33,066 bases of DNA. Origin: Alphaproteobacteria bacterium (GTDB taxonomy: Bacteria; Pseudomonadota; Alphaproteobacteria; Bin95). The position numbers and the translations under genes are program-made. The stretch's first letter is position 1; each line of letters opens with the position of its first letter. Where the stretch lies: the NCBI GenBank assembly GCA_022825195.1, contig JAJDYL010000063.1:1-33066 (forward strand), given 5' to 3'. The notes under the pieces are model-generated. The model was not told the DNA's origin. It made no database searches and saw only the letters and a list, made by a program, of their open reading frames with translations. Of this stretch, positions 16,538-24,388 are shown piece by piece.

Positions 16538-17629
16538 ATGACTGCCCAGGCACCCGCCGAACCCGCCGTCGAGCCCGCGGTCACCACCACCGCCCAGGCC
16601 GCGCCGGTGCTCGACCAGCACCGCTTTCCCGAGGACCGGCTTGCCGGTTTCATGGCGCGCGAGGTGCCCGGCTTCGCGCCGCCGCTCCGGGTCTCGCAGT
16701 TCCGGGGCGGCATGTCGAACCCGACCTTCCTGCTGGAGGACGGCAACGGGCGGCGCTACGTCATGCGCAAGAAGCCGCCCGGCAAGCTGCTGCCCTCGGC
16801 CCATGCGGTGGACCGCGAATTCCGGGTGATCTCGGCGCTTGCGGAGACGGACGTGCCGGTGGCGCGCGCGCTCGCGCTCTGCGAGGACGAGGCGGTGATC
16901 GGCCGCGCCTTCTACATCATGGAGCATGTCGAGGGGCGGGTGATCCGCAACCTCATGCTGCCCGACATGGCCCCGGCCGAGCGCGCCGCCACCTACGACG
17001 CCATGAACGCGGCGCTGGCCGCGCTCCACAATGTCGATTTCCGCGCCGCCGGGCTGGAGGGCTACGGGCGCGAAGGCGGCTACATGGCCCGGCAGGTGCG
17101 CCGCTGGGGCGGCCAGTACGAGATGAGCAAGACCGACGACATCCCGGAGATGGACAATCTCGCCGCCTGGCTCGGCGAAAACATGCCGGCCGACGACGAG
17201 ACGACGGTGGTCCACGGCGACTACCGGCTGGAGAACATGATCCTGCATCCGACCAAGCCGCGCGTTCTGGCGGTGGTGGACTGGGAGCTCGGCACGCTCG
17301 GCAACCCGCTCTCGGACCTCGCCTACAACTGCCTGCCCTACCATTCGGGCGACGATGTGCGCGGCTTCCTCGGCGACATGGACCATGCCGCAACCGGCAT
17401 CCCCGGCGAGGAGGACTATGTCGCCGCCTATTGCCAGCGCACGGGCCGCGGCGGCATCCCCGACTGGCCCTTCTACCTCGCCTTCTCGCTCTTCCGCCTC
17501 GCCGCCATCAGCCAAGGGGTTTACAAGCGCGGCCTCGACGGCAACGCCAGCTCCCCCGACGCCGTCCAACGCGGCGCCAAGGCCCGGCAATTGGCGGAGA
17601 CCGGCTGGGCGATTGCGCAGCGGGGGTGA
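16538..17629 (+). CDS. APH/ACAD10-11-type phosphotransferase family protein
   Basis: This 363-residue protein is a protein-kinase-like phosphotransferase of the aminoglycoside phosphotransferase superfamily. It shows GGMSNPTFLL (residues 58-67, nucleotide loop), YVMRKKPPGKLL near 74-85 with the ATP-binding lysine region, the catalytic loop VHGDYRLENMI (H226, D228, N233) and the metal motif VDWELGTLGNPLSDLA (D248). The set RKKPPG plus HGDYRLEN is that of the branch fused to acyl-CoA dehydrogenases in animal ACAD10/11, which phosphorylate 4-hydroxyacyl-CoAs. Many bacterial members sit near acyl-CoA genes, as here. Antibiotic resistance is unlikely. Confidence 0.9.
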   Translation: MTAQAPAEPAVEPAVTTTAQAAPVLDQHRFPEDRLAGFMAREVPGFAPPLRVSQFRGGMSNPTFLLEDGNGRRYVMRKKPPGKLLPSAHAVDREFRVISALAETDVPVARALALCEDEAVIGRAFYIMEHVEGRVIRNLMLPDMAPAERAATYDAMNAALAALHNVDFRAAGLEGYGREGGYMARQVRRWGGQYEMSKTDDIPEMDNLAAWLGENMPADDETTVVHGDYRLENMILHPTKPRVLAVVDWELGTLGNPLSDLAYNCLPYHSGDDVRGFLGDMDHAATGIPGEEDYVAAYCQRTGRGGIPDWPFYLAFSLFRLAAISQGVYKRGLDGNASSPDAVQRGAKARQLAETGWAIAQRG

Positions 17630-17703
17630 GGGGCGGTAAGCGGGCGCGGAAGGGGCGCGTGGGCCGGCACGACGATTACGGGAAACGGATTGCAGGCGAT
17701 GCG

Positions 17704-17988
17704 ATGACGAAGCTCAAGGACCTGAAGAGCCGCTTCATGGAGGACCCGGAGTTCCGCAAGGAATATGCGCGGGCCGACGAGGAATATGAGCTTGTCGAGG
17801 CGCTGGTGCGCGCCCGCACGGAGGCAAGGCTGACCCAGGCGGAGCTTGCCCGGCGGCTCGGCACGACGCAGTCCGCCATCGCGCGGCTGGAAGGCGGCCG
17901 GGTGTCGCCGTCCTTCGCCACACTGCGCCGCTACGCCGAAGCGACCGGCACAAGGCTGACAGTGGGGCTTGAAAGGGCCGCCGGCTGA
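17704..17988 (+). CDS. Orphan HigA-like XRE-family regulator
   Basis: This 94-residue protein has a helix-turn-helix of the XRE/HigA type: LTQAELARRLGTTQSAIARLEGG (given by its span, residues 43-65) followed by SPSFATLRRYAEATGTRL. The N-terminal part (FMEDPEFRKEYARADEEYEL) is the usual leader of HigA antitoxins that follow a RelE-like toxin gene. Here only 74 bases separate it from the phosphotransferase gene and no toxin ORF fits, so it is an orphan antitoxin or a stand-alone repressor. It converges on herA (stops 20 bases apart). Confidence 0.82.
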   Translation: MTKLKDLKSRFMEDPEFRKEYARADEEYELVEALVRARTEARLTQAELARRLGTTQSAIARLEGGRVSPSFATLRRYAEATGTRLTVGLERAAG

Positions 17989-18008
17989 CGCGCCCGGACC
18001 CGCAGGTT

Positions 18009-20132
18009 CTAATTATCTCCTCCCGGTCCTTGCCGCACATAGAGTGTGCCTCTATCGGCGTGCCTGAACGTATGCCAACCCTGTCCCCTTAACCCGAAAA
18101 GTTCTGTAATTGTAGCTTGGACAAGATAGTAGGCCTTGTTGTTCCGGTTATCGAGTGTCTCCGGAAGCGCCTCCTCGATCACTTTGACCAGATGACCCCA
18201 TGCGGCGCCGTTGCCCGCCAGGCGGTTCATAATATTCTGGCTTTCCTTCACGGCATTCAGGGCAAGCTGCCGGTAATAGACTTCAAGATCCTGCCGACCC
18301 TCGCCGCCGTTATCGTCAGCAGCAATTTCCGGCGTTTCGCTATCTCCGGCTCCAGCCTCTCCCCCGCCTGCCGACTTGGCCCGCCGGGCGTGGACTGCGG
18401 CAGCCTCCCGCAGCTCTCCGGCGAAGGTCGGGACCGGCACCCGTGAGTAGTCGGGATCGGCCGCACTGTAGAGTTCCTCGAACAGCAGGGCACGCATGGA
18501 CACCGGATACGACCTGCCAGCGGCCGAACTCCAGAACACGCCCTGGCCCGGTATCGGTTCGTTCAGCAGGGAACTGAGGAGGTCGTCGCTGAAATGCGCG
18601 TTCGCCCGCTTTGCGCTCGCAAGGTCGCCGGCGGAAAGAAGGTGGAAAATGAACCAATTGTCCCCCTGGCTCAGTATCTCGTTCGGGATCGAGCCCGGCT
18701 GCTGGGTTATCAGTAACGCCCCCAGATCGTATTTGCGGCCCTCCTTGACCCATGAGATATACGGCTCGGCGGCCGTCGAGCGGTCGTTGAGAACGGACTG
18801 CGCTTCTTCGATTACCGCGATTGTGGGGATGGTGCGCGGCTGGGCCTTGGTGAATTCCTCCTGGTTCCGGTCGAATATCCGCCGGAGAACGATGCCCGCC
18901 AGGATGAAGGACTGTTCGCCGCGCATCTGGGAGACATCGACGACGCAGATTTTCCCCGCCTCGAGAGCCTTCATCAGCAACCCCATGAACTGGCTGCTCC
19001 GGTCGTGCAGCATCCCGACCACTCTCGTCATATTGGACCGGGCCGCAATGGCTTCGGCTTCCTGGTTGGGCATGGTCAGATTGAGGATTTCGCCGATCTC
19101 GTTGGGATCGGCGCCGCCCCTGTCGCGGTCGATGAGATCGACCAGGCGCGACCACCTCTCCCCGGAAAGTGCCCGCAGCTTTGCAACATTCTGCTGGTCC
19201 TGCCGCTCGGGCGGCAGGGAAATGGAAATGACGTCGCTCGCGGGTAACTGTCTTATATCGAGTTTGATGCTGCCGGCCACAAATGACCCGTAGTAGTCGC
19301 TCGGAGCCGAACGCGCCGTGAAGACGACAAGTTTGTCCTGAAGGTGGGGCACGTCGCAGAGGCCGGGCCTCCCCTTGTCGTCGGGCCAGAAATATTCTCC
19401 GTCGGGATCGAAGATCACCGTGCCCACGGGAACATCGCGCCCGCCGCGCTTCGGGACCGTGGGCGTTGTCTCGTAGAGCTTGCTGAAAAGCAATTTATTC
19501 AGATTCGATTTGCCGAAGCCCGCGCGAGCGAAAATAAAGCTTCGCCGGGATACCAGGCTCGATATAGGGAAGCGAACCTCGATTTCCGGCGATTTGACCT
19601 GCATCCAATCATCCGGCTGCCTCTCCGACGCACCGTCCGTGTAGATATACTCACCGAGAGCGAAATGACCGATCAGCGCCCCTTCGTCGTTATGGCCGCA
19701 TACTTCCCGGAGTACTTCCCCGGAGGGAAACGCCGCGGTGCTGCCGACATGCGGGAGGCGCCGGTGGGACGGCACGAAAACCAGCCGGTTGCTTTCGCCG
19801 TTCCGCAACACACCGAGCACACGAATATTCAGGCGGTATTTCAGATATTGCTCTCTGATGTCTTCTGGAATTTGACGCTCTTCTTGAACCGCGCGTATGT
19901 TGTACTCCTCACCCGTGCCGAAGGACAGCTTTCCTTCCGAAGAGAAGGAAGCAATGCGGCCCAGAACCGCCTCCTCCGGGGTTTCGAGTTGGACGAGCAC
20001 GAACTGGCCGTGCATCGGGATGCGTTGAAAGTCGTTGCGGTAAGGCAGCGCCAGATCGGCATGAAACTCCAGGCCGCCCTCCCGGAACCCGCGAAAGACC
20101 CCGACGACCTGCTGTTTCGGAAATAAATCCAT
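18009..20132 (-). CDS. herA: HerA-type hexameric DNA-translocating ATPase with C-terminal extension
   Basis: This 707-residue ATPase is of the HerA/FtsK family (DUF87-type). An N-terminal HAS-barrel-like region (about 1-185) precedes Walker A at 202-209 (ARAGFGKS, with alanine at the usual first glycine), IFDPDGEYFW (240-249), Walker B at 437-443 (TIAVIEEAQ, with the catalytic glutamates) and ITQQPGSIPNEILSQ (475-489), the HerA C-terminal signature. Archaeal HerA is about 500 residues and pumps DNA into NurA. Here about 120 further residues follow a Gly/Ala/acid-rich linker (586-615), forming a domain I do not recognise. It lies 15 bases downstream of nurA in a visibly lower-GC cassette. AGGGA precedes the ATG. 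Confidence 0.88.
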   Translation of the reverse strand: MDLFPKQQVVGVFRGFREGGLEFHADLALPYRNDFQRIPMHGQFVLVQLETPEEAVLGRIASFSSEGKLSFGTGEEYNIRAVQEERQIPEDIREQYLKYRLNIRVLGVLRNGESNRLVFVPSHRRLPHVGSTAAFPSGEVLREVCGHNDEGALIGHFALGEYIYTDGASERQPDDWMQVKSPEIEVRFPISSLVSRRSFIFARAGFGKSNLNKLLFSKLYETTPTVPKRGGRDVPVGTVIFDPDGEYFWPDDKGRPGLCDVPHLQDKLVVFTARSAPSDYYGSFVAGSIKLDIRQLPASDVISISLPPERQDQQNVAKLRALSGERWSRLVDLIDRDRGGADPNEIGEILNLTMPNQEAEAIAARSNMTRVVGMLHDRSSQFMGLLMKALEAGKICVVDVSQMRGEQSFILAGIVLRRIFDRNQEEFTKAQPRTIPTIAVIEEAQSVLNDRSTAAEPYISWVKEGRKYDLGALLITQQPGSIPNEILSQGDNWFIFHLLSAGDLASAKRANAHFSDDLLSSLLNEPIPGQGVFWSSAAGRSYPVSMRALLFEELYSAADPDYSRVPVPTFAGELREAAAVHARRAKSAGGGEAGAGDSETPEIAADDNGGEGRQDLEVYYRQLALNAVKESQNIMNRLAGNGAAWGHLVKVIEEALPETLDNRNNKAYYLVQATITELFGLRGQGWHTFRHADRGTLYVRQGPGGDN

Positions 20133-20147
20133 CGATTTTCCCTGCGG

Positions 20148-21287
20148 CTAATACCGGTGCGACGCGGGATAGGCGTCGTGTAGCCGAAACGCATCGAGCG
20201 ACGGCGCTTCGTCTCCAAGCGCATCGCGCAGGCCCGCAAAAATCATGTCTTGCAGAACGTCCATATCGAAATCCACGAGCGCCGCGTTTTCGTGTGCTTT
20301 TTGCAGCGAGCGGGGATAAAATGGGACCGGAAAACCGGCTACGGCATCATTGAGCAGAGAGCCGAAAATTTTCGAATGGTCGGACGCTTGCGGCAGGAAT
20401 ATATCGACAGGCCATATCGGATCGCGCGGATTGTTGCCGAACTTGACGAAAAACATTTTCCCGGCAACGAACCTGTTTATTTCGCCGCCTTCAGCCAGAT
20501 TATCGTCTCCCCTCGCGTAATCGGGCCAGATATATGCCTTCTCTTCAAGCTCCCGAGGGATTTCCACATAACATGGAAAGGAGGATTGCATCACTCTTTC
20601 CAGAGCCATCGCAAGCCGATACCGGTCGAGGACTTTGCTGCGCTTGGCGACGCCGACAAGATAGAGGCGACGCCTGTAGGACTGGAATTGGCGATCGATG
20701 CCTTCTCGGATTCCCTCGCGGTATTTCCGGAACAGGTCTTTTGCAAATATCTGGCTGCGCAGGAAACCGTCGAAGACGATCAGCGTATCGGTTGCGAAGT
20801 CCTTTTCCCGGACTATGGCGAAGAGTGTCGCCCACTCGACCAATTCTCGGTAGACCTGAACCCAGCGCGGCGAATTCGGCCTGCCGCGCCCGTCCGGACG
20901 AATCATGTGGCTGAGCTCGGACAGGTCCTCGACGCCGAGATACCGCATAAGCCGCCCTAGTGCCGTCGGTCCTTCGGGGCGGGAAAACTGGTAAGCGGAC
21001 AGGCCGGAGACGCTCATGGTCGGCGAAACCGCCTCCAGGCAGTATTCGTTGTTGCCGCTGTCGACGACGCGGATCAGTTGGACGAGGAAAGGGTCGAAGC
21101 GGATCTGGTTGTTGCCGCCGTCCGCCGCGACCAGTGAGATCGATGTTGCGGATCGCGGGAAAATCCGCAATGTCCGGGAAACCAGCGGCCGGACTTCGGC
21201 GCGCAGCCGGTCGAGAACAGCGCGGTCTTCGCCGATCTGGCGGGCGATCCTGTCCCGCAAGGCGATCTGGCTGGCAGGCTCCAGCAT
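20148..21287 (-). CDS. nurA: NurA-domain nuclease
   Basis: This 379-residue NurA-family nuclease degrades DNA ends, driven by its HerA partner in archaea. The RNase H-like core is seen as VAADGG with D56, an acidic helix RELVEW (E148/E151), IVFDGFLRS with D173, and VGVAKRSKVLDRY with K215 and K218. Late motifs YPRSLQKAHENAAL (324-337, H332) resemble the family's C-terminal signature. The catalytic set therefore looks intact. It is the first gene of the nurA-herA pair. The start is tentative: GGAG sits very close to ATG 21287. GC content is visibly below that of flanking genes, suggesting transfer. Confidence 0.85.
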   Translation of the reverse strand: MLEPASQIALRDRIARQIGEDRAVLDRLRAEVRPLVSRTLRIFPRSATSISLVAADGGNNQIRFDPFLVQLIRVVDSGNNEYCLEAVSPTMSVSGLSAYQFSRPEGPTALGRLMRYLGVEDLSELSHMIRPDGRGRPNSPRWVQVYRELVEWATLFAIVREKDFATDTLIVFDGFLRSQIFAKDLFRKYREGIREGIDRQFQSYRRRLYLVGVAKRSKVLDRYRLAMALERVMQSSFPCYVEIPRELEEKAYIWPDYARGDDNLAEGGEINRFVAGKMFFVKFGNNPRDPIWPVDIFLPQASDHSKIFGSLLNDAVAGFPVPFYPRSLQKAHENAALVDFDMDVLQDMIFAGLRDALGDEAPSLDAFRLHDAYPASHRY

Positions 21288-21328
21288 TTCTCCGATATGC
21301 CGCTTTGTTTCTTCCCCCTGAGATTAGC

Positions 21329-21356
21329 AGCATACCAAGGAAGGACGCGGGATCAA
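21329..21356 (-). promoter_or_regulatory. Predicted promoter of nurA-herA
   Basis: On the minus strand TTGATC (21356-21351) is followed after 16 bases by TATGCT (21334-21329), giving a 5' leader of roughly 35 bases to the nurA ATG. The -35 box directly follows a run of six T, which may end the upstream transcript. Confidence 0.5.
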
Positions 21357-21394
21357 AAAACCGGCTCCGGGCTTCGACTCCGCCTCTGCCCGAG
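21355..21394 (-). terminator. Possible terminator of the CoA-transferase transcript
   Basis: Read on the minus strand, CTCGGGC (21394-21388) can pair with GCCCGGAG (21372-21365) with one bulged base; CCGG and then TTTTTT (21360-21355) follow. The stem is short but the T run is the best in the window, and it separates the CoA-transferase gene from nurA. Confidence 0.35.
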
Positions 21395-21488
21395 GCACGG
21401 GGCGGCCGTTACCGCCGGGCGGCGCGCTTTCGATAGCGTAAGCCCGCGTGTCGGCTTTCCCTTCCGCCTTGCCGGGTCGGCCGCCCGT

Positions 21489-22682
21489 TCAGATCACGCC
21501 CTCGTCCCGCAGCCGCGCCGCGGTTTCGGCGTCGATGCCGCAATGCTCGGCCAGCACTTCGTCCGTGTGCTCGCTCAAGGTGGGCGGGCGGCGGATGTCG
21601 GCGGGGGAGTCGGAGAGCTTGATCGGGCAGCCGACCGTCTTGTAGGCGCCGCGGCCCGGGTAATCGACCTCCACGATCATGTCCCGCTCGCGCAGATGCG
21701 GGTCGGCCAGCACCTCGCCCGTGTCCTGGCAGGCGCCGCAGGGCACGCCGGCGGCGCCGAGCAGCTTCATCACCTCGAATTTGCTGCGCCGGCGGGTCCA
21801 GCTTTCCACCAGCGCATTGTATTCCTCGCGGTGCTCCCAGCGGCCCGCCGGCGTCTCGAAGCGCGGATCGTCCAGTTCCGGCAGATCGACGACGCGCCGG
21901 AAGCCCTTATACATCTGCGGCTGGCAGAAGATATAGACATAGTCGTTCGGGCCGCCGGGCGCGCAGGGATAGGTGGTGCCCGGCACGGTCTGGCCGAGCT
22001 GGTTGCCGCGCCGGGGCTGCACCATGCCCTGGCGCTGGTGGTCGCGCAGGCTGACGCGCAATATGTTGACCACCGCCTCCTGCATCGCGACCTCGACCTT
22101 CTGGCCCTTGCCCGTCGCATGGCGCTGCTGCAGCGCGGCGAGCAGGCCGATGGCGAGATGCATGCCGGTGCCCGAATCCCCGATGGCGGGCCAGACATAG
22201 GTCGGCGGGTTGTCGGGAAAGCCGGTGACGCTCATCGCCCCGCCCATGGCCTGCGCGATCGGCTCGAAGGCCTTGTAGCCGGAGTTCGGCCCGTAGCTGC
22301 CGAAGCCCTTGATGGTGCCGTAGATGAGGCGCGGATTGATCTCCGCCAGCACGTCATAGCCGAGCCCGAGCCGGTCCAGCGCCCCCGGCGAGAAATTCTC
22401 GACCAGCATGTCCACTTCCGCGATCAGCTTCTTGAACAGCGCCTTGCCGTCCTCGGTCTTGAGGTTGAGGGTCAGGCTCTTCTTGTTGGCGTTCAGCACC
22501 AGGAAGAACAGCCCGTCCTGGCCCGGTATGTCGGGCATCGCCCGGCGGGCGGCCTCGCCCCGGCCCGGCTCCTCCAGCTTGATGACCTCGGCGCCGAGCC
22601 AGGCCAGCACCTGCGTGCAGGCGGGACCCGCCTGGTTGTGGGTCATGTCGATGATTCTGACGCCGTTCAGGGCCGCGCTCAT
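21489..22682 (-). CDS. CaiB/BaiF-family CoA-transferase, formyl-CoA transferase-like
   Basis: This 397-residue class III CoA-transferase moves CoA between acids through an aspartyl-CoA thioester. D169 in AIGDSGTGMH is at the same number as the catalytic aspartate of Oxalobacter Frc, though the numbering match may be partly luck. The N-terminus (GVRIIDMTHNQAGPACTQVLAWLGAEVIKLE, cited by R9 to E37) and NANKKSLTLNLK (64-75) are typical of the family. AAGGAGG precedes the ATG. No oxalyl-CoA decarboxylase is adjacent, so oxalate use is not supported. It diverges from the MBL-fold gene with 51 bases between starts. Confidence 0.9.
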   Translation of the reverse strand: MSAALNGVRIIDMTHNQAGPACTQVLAWLGAEVIKLEEPGRGEAARRAMPDIPGQDGLFFLVLNANKKSLTLNLKTEDGKALFKKLIAEVDMLVENFSPGALDRLGLGYDVLAEINPRLIYGTIKGFGSYGPNSGYKAFEPIAQAMGGAMSVTGFPDNPPTYVWPAIGDSGTGMHLAIGLLAALQQRHATGKGQKVEVAMQEAVVNILRVSLRDHQRQGMVQPRRGNQLGQTVPGTTYPCAPGGPNDYVYIFCQPQMYKGFRRVVDLPELDDPRFETPAGRWEHREEYNALVESWTRRRSKFEVMKLLGAAGVPCGACQDTGEVLADPHLRERDMIVEVDYPGRGAYKTVGCPIKLSDSPADIRRPPTLSEHTDEVLAEHCGIDAETAARLRDEGVI

Positions 22683-22698
22683 GGGGGGCCGCTCCTCC

Positions 22699-22726
22699 TT
22701 GTCCTCGTCGCCGGGCCGGCTATGCT
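22699..22726 (+). promoter_or_regulatory. Predicted promoter giving a leaderless MBL mRNA
   Basis: TTGTCC (22699-22704) is followed after 16 bases by TATGCT (22721-22726). A start 7-8 bases beyond the -10 would fall on or next to ATG 22734, so the message would have almost no leader. No ribosome-binding site is visible before the gene, consistent with this. Confidence 0.5.
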
Positions 22727-22733
22727 CGCCGCC

Positions 22734-23543
22734 ATGACGCAGCAAATTCCGGGGGCGGTCAACGGGTCGGCGTTTGCGGTCGGCGGCTGGGAGATCGATA
22801 TCCTCGTCACCGGCTTCCCGGGCAAATCGGTCCGCCACGGCTCGCTCGGCTGGAGCACCATCGTGCTGATCCGCCGCGGAGACCGGCTGGCGCTGGTGGA
22901 TTGCGGCGCGTTCGGCCACCGCAAGCTGCTCATGGCGGAGCTTGCCGCGCGCGGCCTCGGGCCGTCGGACATCACCGACCTGCTGCTGACCCACACGCAT
23001 TACGACCATGCGGTCAACTGGTTGCTGTTCCCGAAGGCGCGCGTCGTCGTCGGCGCGGTCGAGCTCGACTGGGCCGCGGGCGAGCCCTGGGGCGCGACGG
23101 TGGTGCCGGAGCTTTACGTGCGCGAACTCGGCCTCTTCCCGAAGACCGAGCGGGTGGCGGACGGCGACGAGGTGTTCCCCGGCATCACCGCGCATCTGGC
23201 GCCGGGGCACACGCCGGGCTGCCTCGTGTTCCGGCTTGCCGGGGCGGAGCGCGACGTCGTGTTCACGGGCGATGCCGCCAAGAACCGCGCGGAGCTGGTC
23301 TCGGGCGAGGTGGACATGACCTTCGATGCCGCCCTCTCGCGGGCTTCCATAGAGATGATCCACGGGCTCTGGCGCGCGCGGCCCGGCACCGTGCTGATCC
23401 CGGGCCACGACCTGCCGATGGTGCTGGGCGGTGACGGTGCGCCCCTCTATCTCGGCCGGCGCGAGGCCGCCATCGATGCCTGGTTCGGCGACGGCATGGA
23501 CGAGGTGACCCGCTTCCAACTGACCCTGGAGACGACCGGATGA
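22734..23543 (+). CDS. MBL-fold metallo-hydrolase
   Basis: This 269-residue metallo-beta-lactamase-fold hydrolase has the zinc motif THTHYDH (H87, H89, D91, H92). Later ligands are present in APGHTPGC (about H162), FTGDAAKN (D near 182) and IPGHD near the C-terminus. The set is typical of glyoxalase-II and lactonase-like MBL enzymes. ATG 22734 is chosen because the promoter predicts a leaderless start there; an in-frame ATG at 22722 overlaps the -10 box. The stop overlaps the dioxygenase start as ATGA, so the two are co-expressed. Confidence 0.85.
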   Translation: MTQQIPGAVNGSAFAVGGWEIDILVTGFPGKSVRHGSLGWSTIVLIRRGDRLALVDCGAFGHRKLLMAELAARGLGPSDITDLLLTHTHYDHAVNWLLFPKARVVVGAVELDWAAGEPWGATVVPELYVRELGLFPKTERVADGDEVFPGITAHLAPGHTPGCLVFRLAGAERDVVFTGDAAKNRAELVSGEVDMTFDAALSRASIEMIHGLWRARPGTVLIPGHDLPMVLGGDGAPLYLGRREAAIDAWFGDGMDEVTRFQLTLETTG

Positions 23544-24382
23544 CCCCGGTGCATCCCGAATTCGGCGTGCGGCTCGACAGCCGTCCCATCGGCGCGCTCG
23601 ATATCGACGAGGTGCGCGCGGCCGTCGACCGCTACTCCTTCGTGCATGTGCCGGGGGCGGCGGAGGGCGACGAGGCGCATCTCGCCTTCACCCGCAGCCT
23701 CGGCGAGCCGGAGGCGAACCATGTCGCGCTCGGCCGGGAGGGGCGGGTCGAGTATTTCGGCACCATCGGCAATGTGCTCGATGACGGGACCGTGGCCGGC
23801 AACGCCCACAAGCGCACGATCTTCCAGACCGGCAACAATATGTGGCACTCCGATTCTTCCTTCCGCAGGGTGCCGTCCTTCGTCTCGATCATGTGCGCCT
23901 ACGAGACGCCGGACGAGGGCGGGGAGACGCTGTTCGTCAGCCAGCGCGCGGCCTGGGACCGGCTGGACGAGGGCGAGCGGGAGCGGCTCCGCCCGCTGGT
24001 CTGCATCCACGACTATGTGTTCTCGCGCTCGAAGGTCGCGCCCGGCGCGGTGACGCCCTCGCACGCCGCCTCGCTGCCGCCCGTGCGCCAGCGGCTGGTG
24101 CGCCGCAACCCGGCAAGCGGGGCGGAGAACCTCTATGTCGGCTCCCATGCCCGCGAGATCGAGGGCTGGGCCTTCGAGGACAGCCGGGGGCTGCTGGACG
24201 GGCTGGTGGCGGAGATGACGGCGGAAGAGCATGTGCTCGCCCACCGCTGGCAGCCGGGCGACCTCGCGATCTGGGACAATCGCTGCCTGCTGCACCGGGG
24301 CGCGGGCTACGACGCCGACCGCTTCCGCCGCCGCATGCGCCAGACCCGCGTCGCCGGCGCCGGCCCGACGCTGGAGGAGTAG
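23540..24382 (+). CDS. TauD/TfdA-family Fe(II)/2-oxoglutarate dioxygenase
   Basis: This 280-residue non-haem iron oxygenase couples 2-oxoglutarate decarboxylation to substrate hydroxylation. The iron triad is H103 and D105 (MWHSDSSF) and H252 (LLHRG); R263-R269 in FRRRMRQTRV includes the 2-oxoglutarate-binding arginine. The WHSDSSF and WDNRCLLHRG motifs are those of the TfdA/TauD group, which cleaves aryloxyacetates or sulphonates. Which substrate applies cannot be read. It is coupled to the MBL gene by ATGA overlap and converges on the XRE gene with 6 bases between stops. Confidence 0.9.
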   Translation: MTPVHPEFGVRLDSRPIGALDIDEVRAAVDRYSFVHVPGAAEGDEAHLAFTRSLGEPEANHVALGREGRVEYFGTIGNVLDDGTVAGNAHKRTIFQTGNNMWHSDSSFRRVPSFVSIMCAYETPDEGGETLFVSQRAAWDRLDEGERERLRPLVCIHDYVFSRSKVAPGAVTPSHAASLPPVRQRLVRRNPASGAENLYVGSHAREIEGWAFEDSRGLLDGLVAEMTAEEHVLAHRWQPGDLAIWDNRCLLHRGAGYDADRFRRRMRQTRVAGAGPTLEE

Positions 24383-24388
24383 CCCTCC

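Noticed and set aside
17658..17703. An upstream GTG start or a RelE-like toxin before the HigA-like gene
   Set aside because: The space is too short for a toxin and the upstream residues match no toxin ending that I know.
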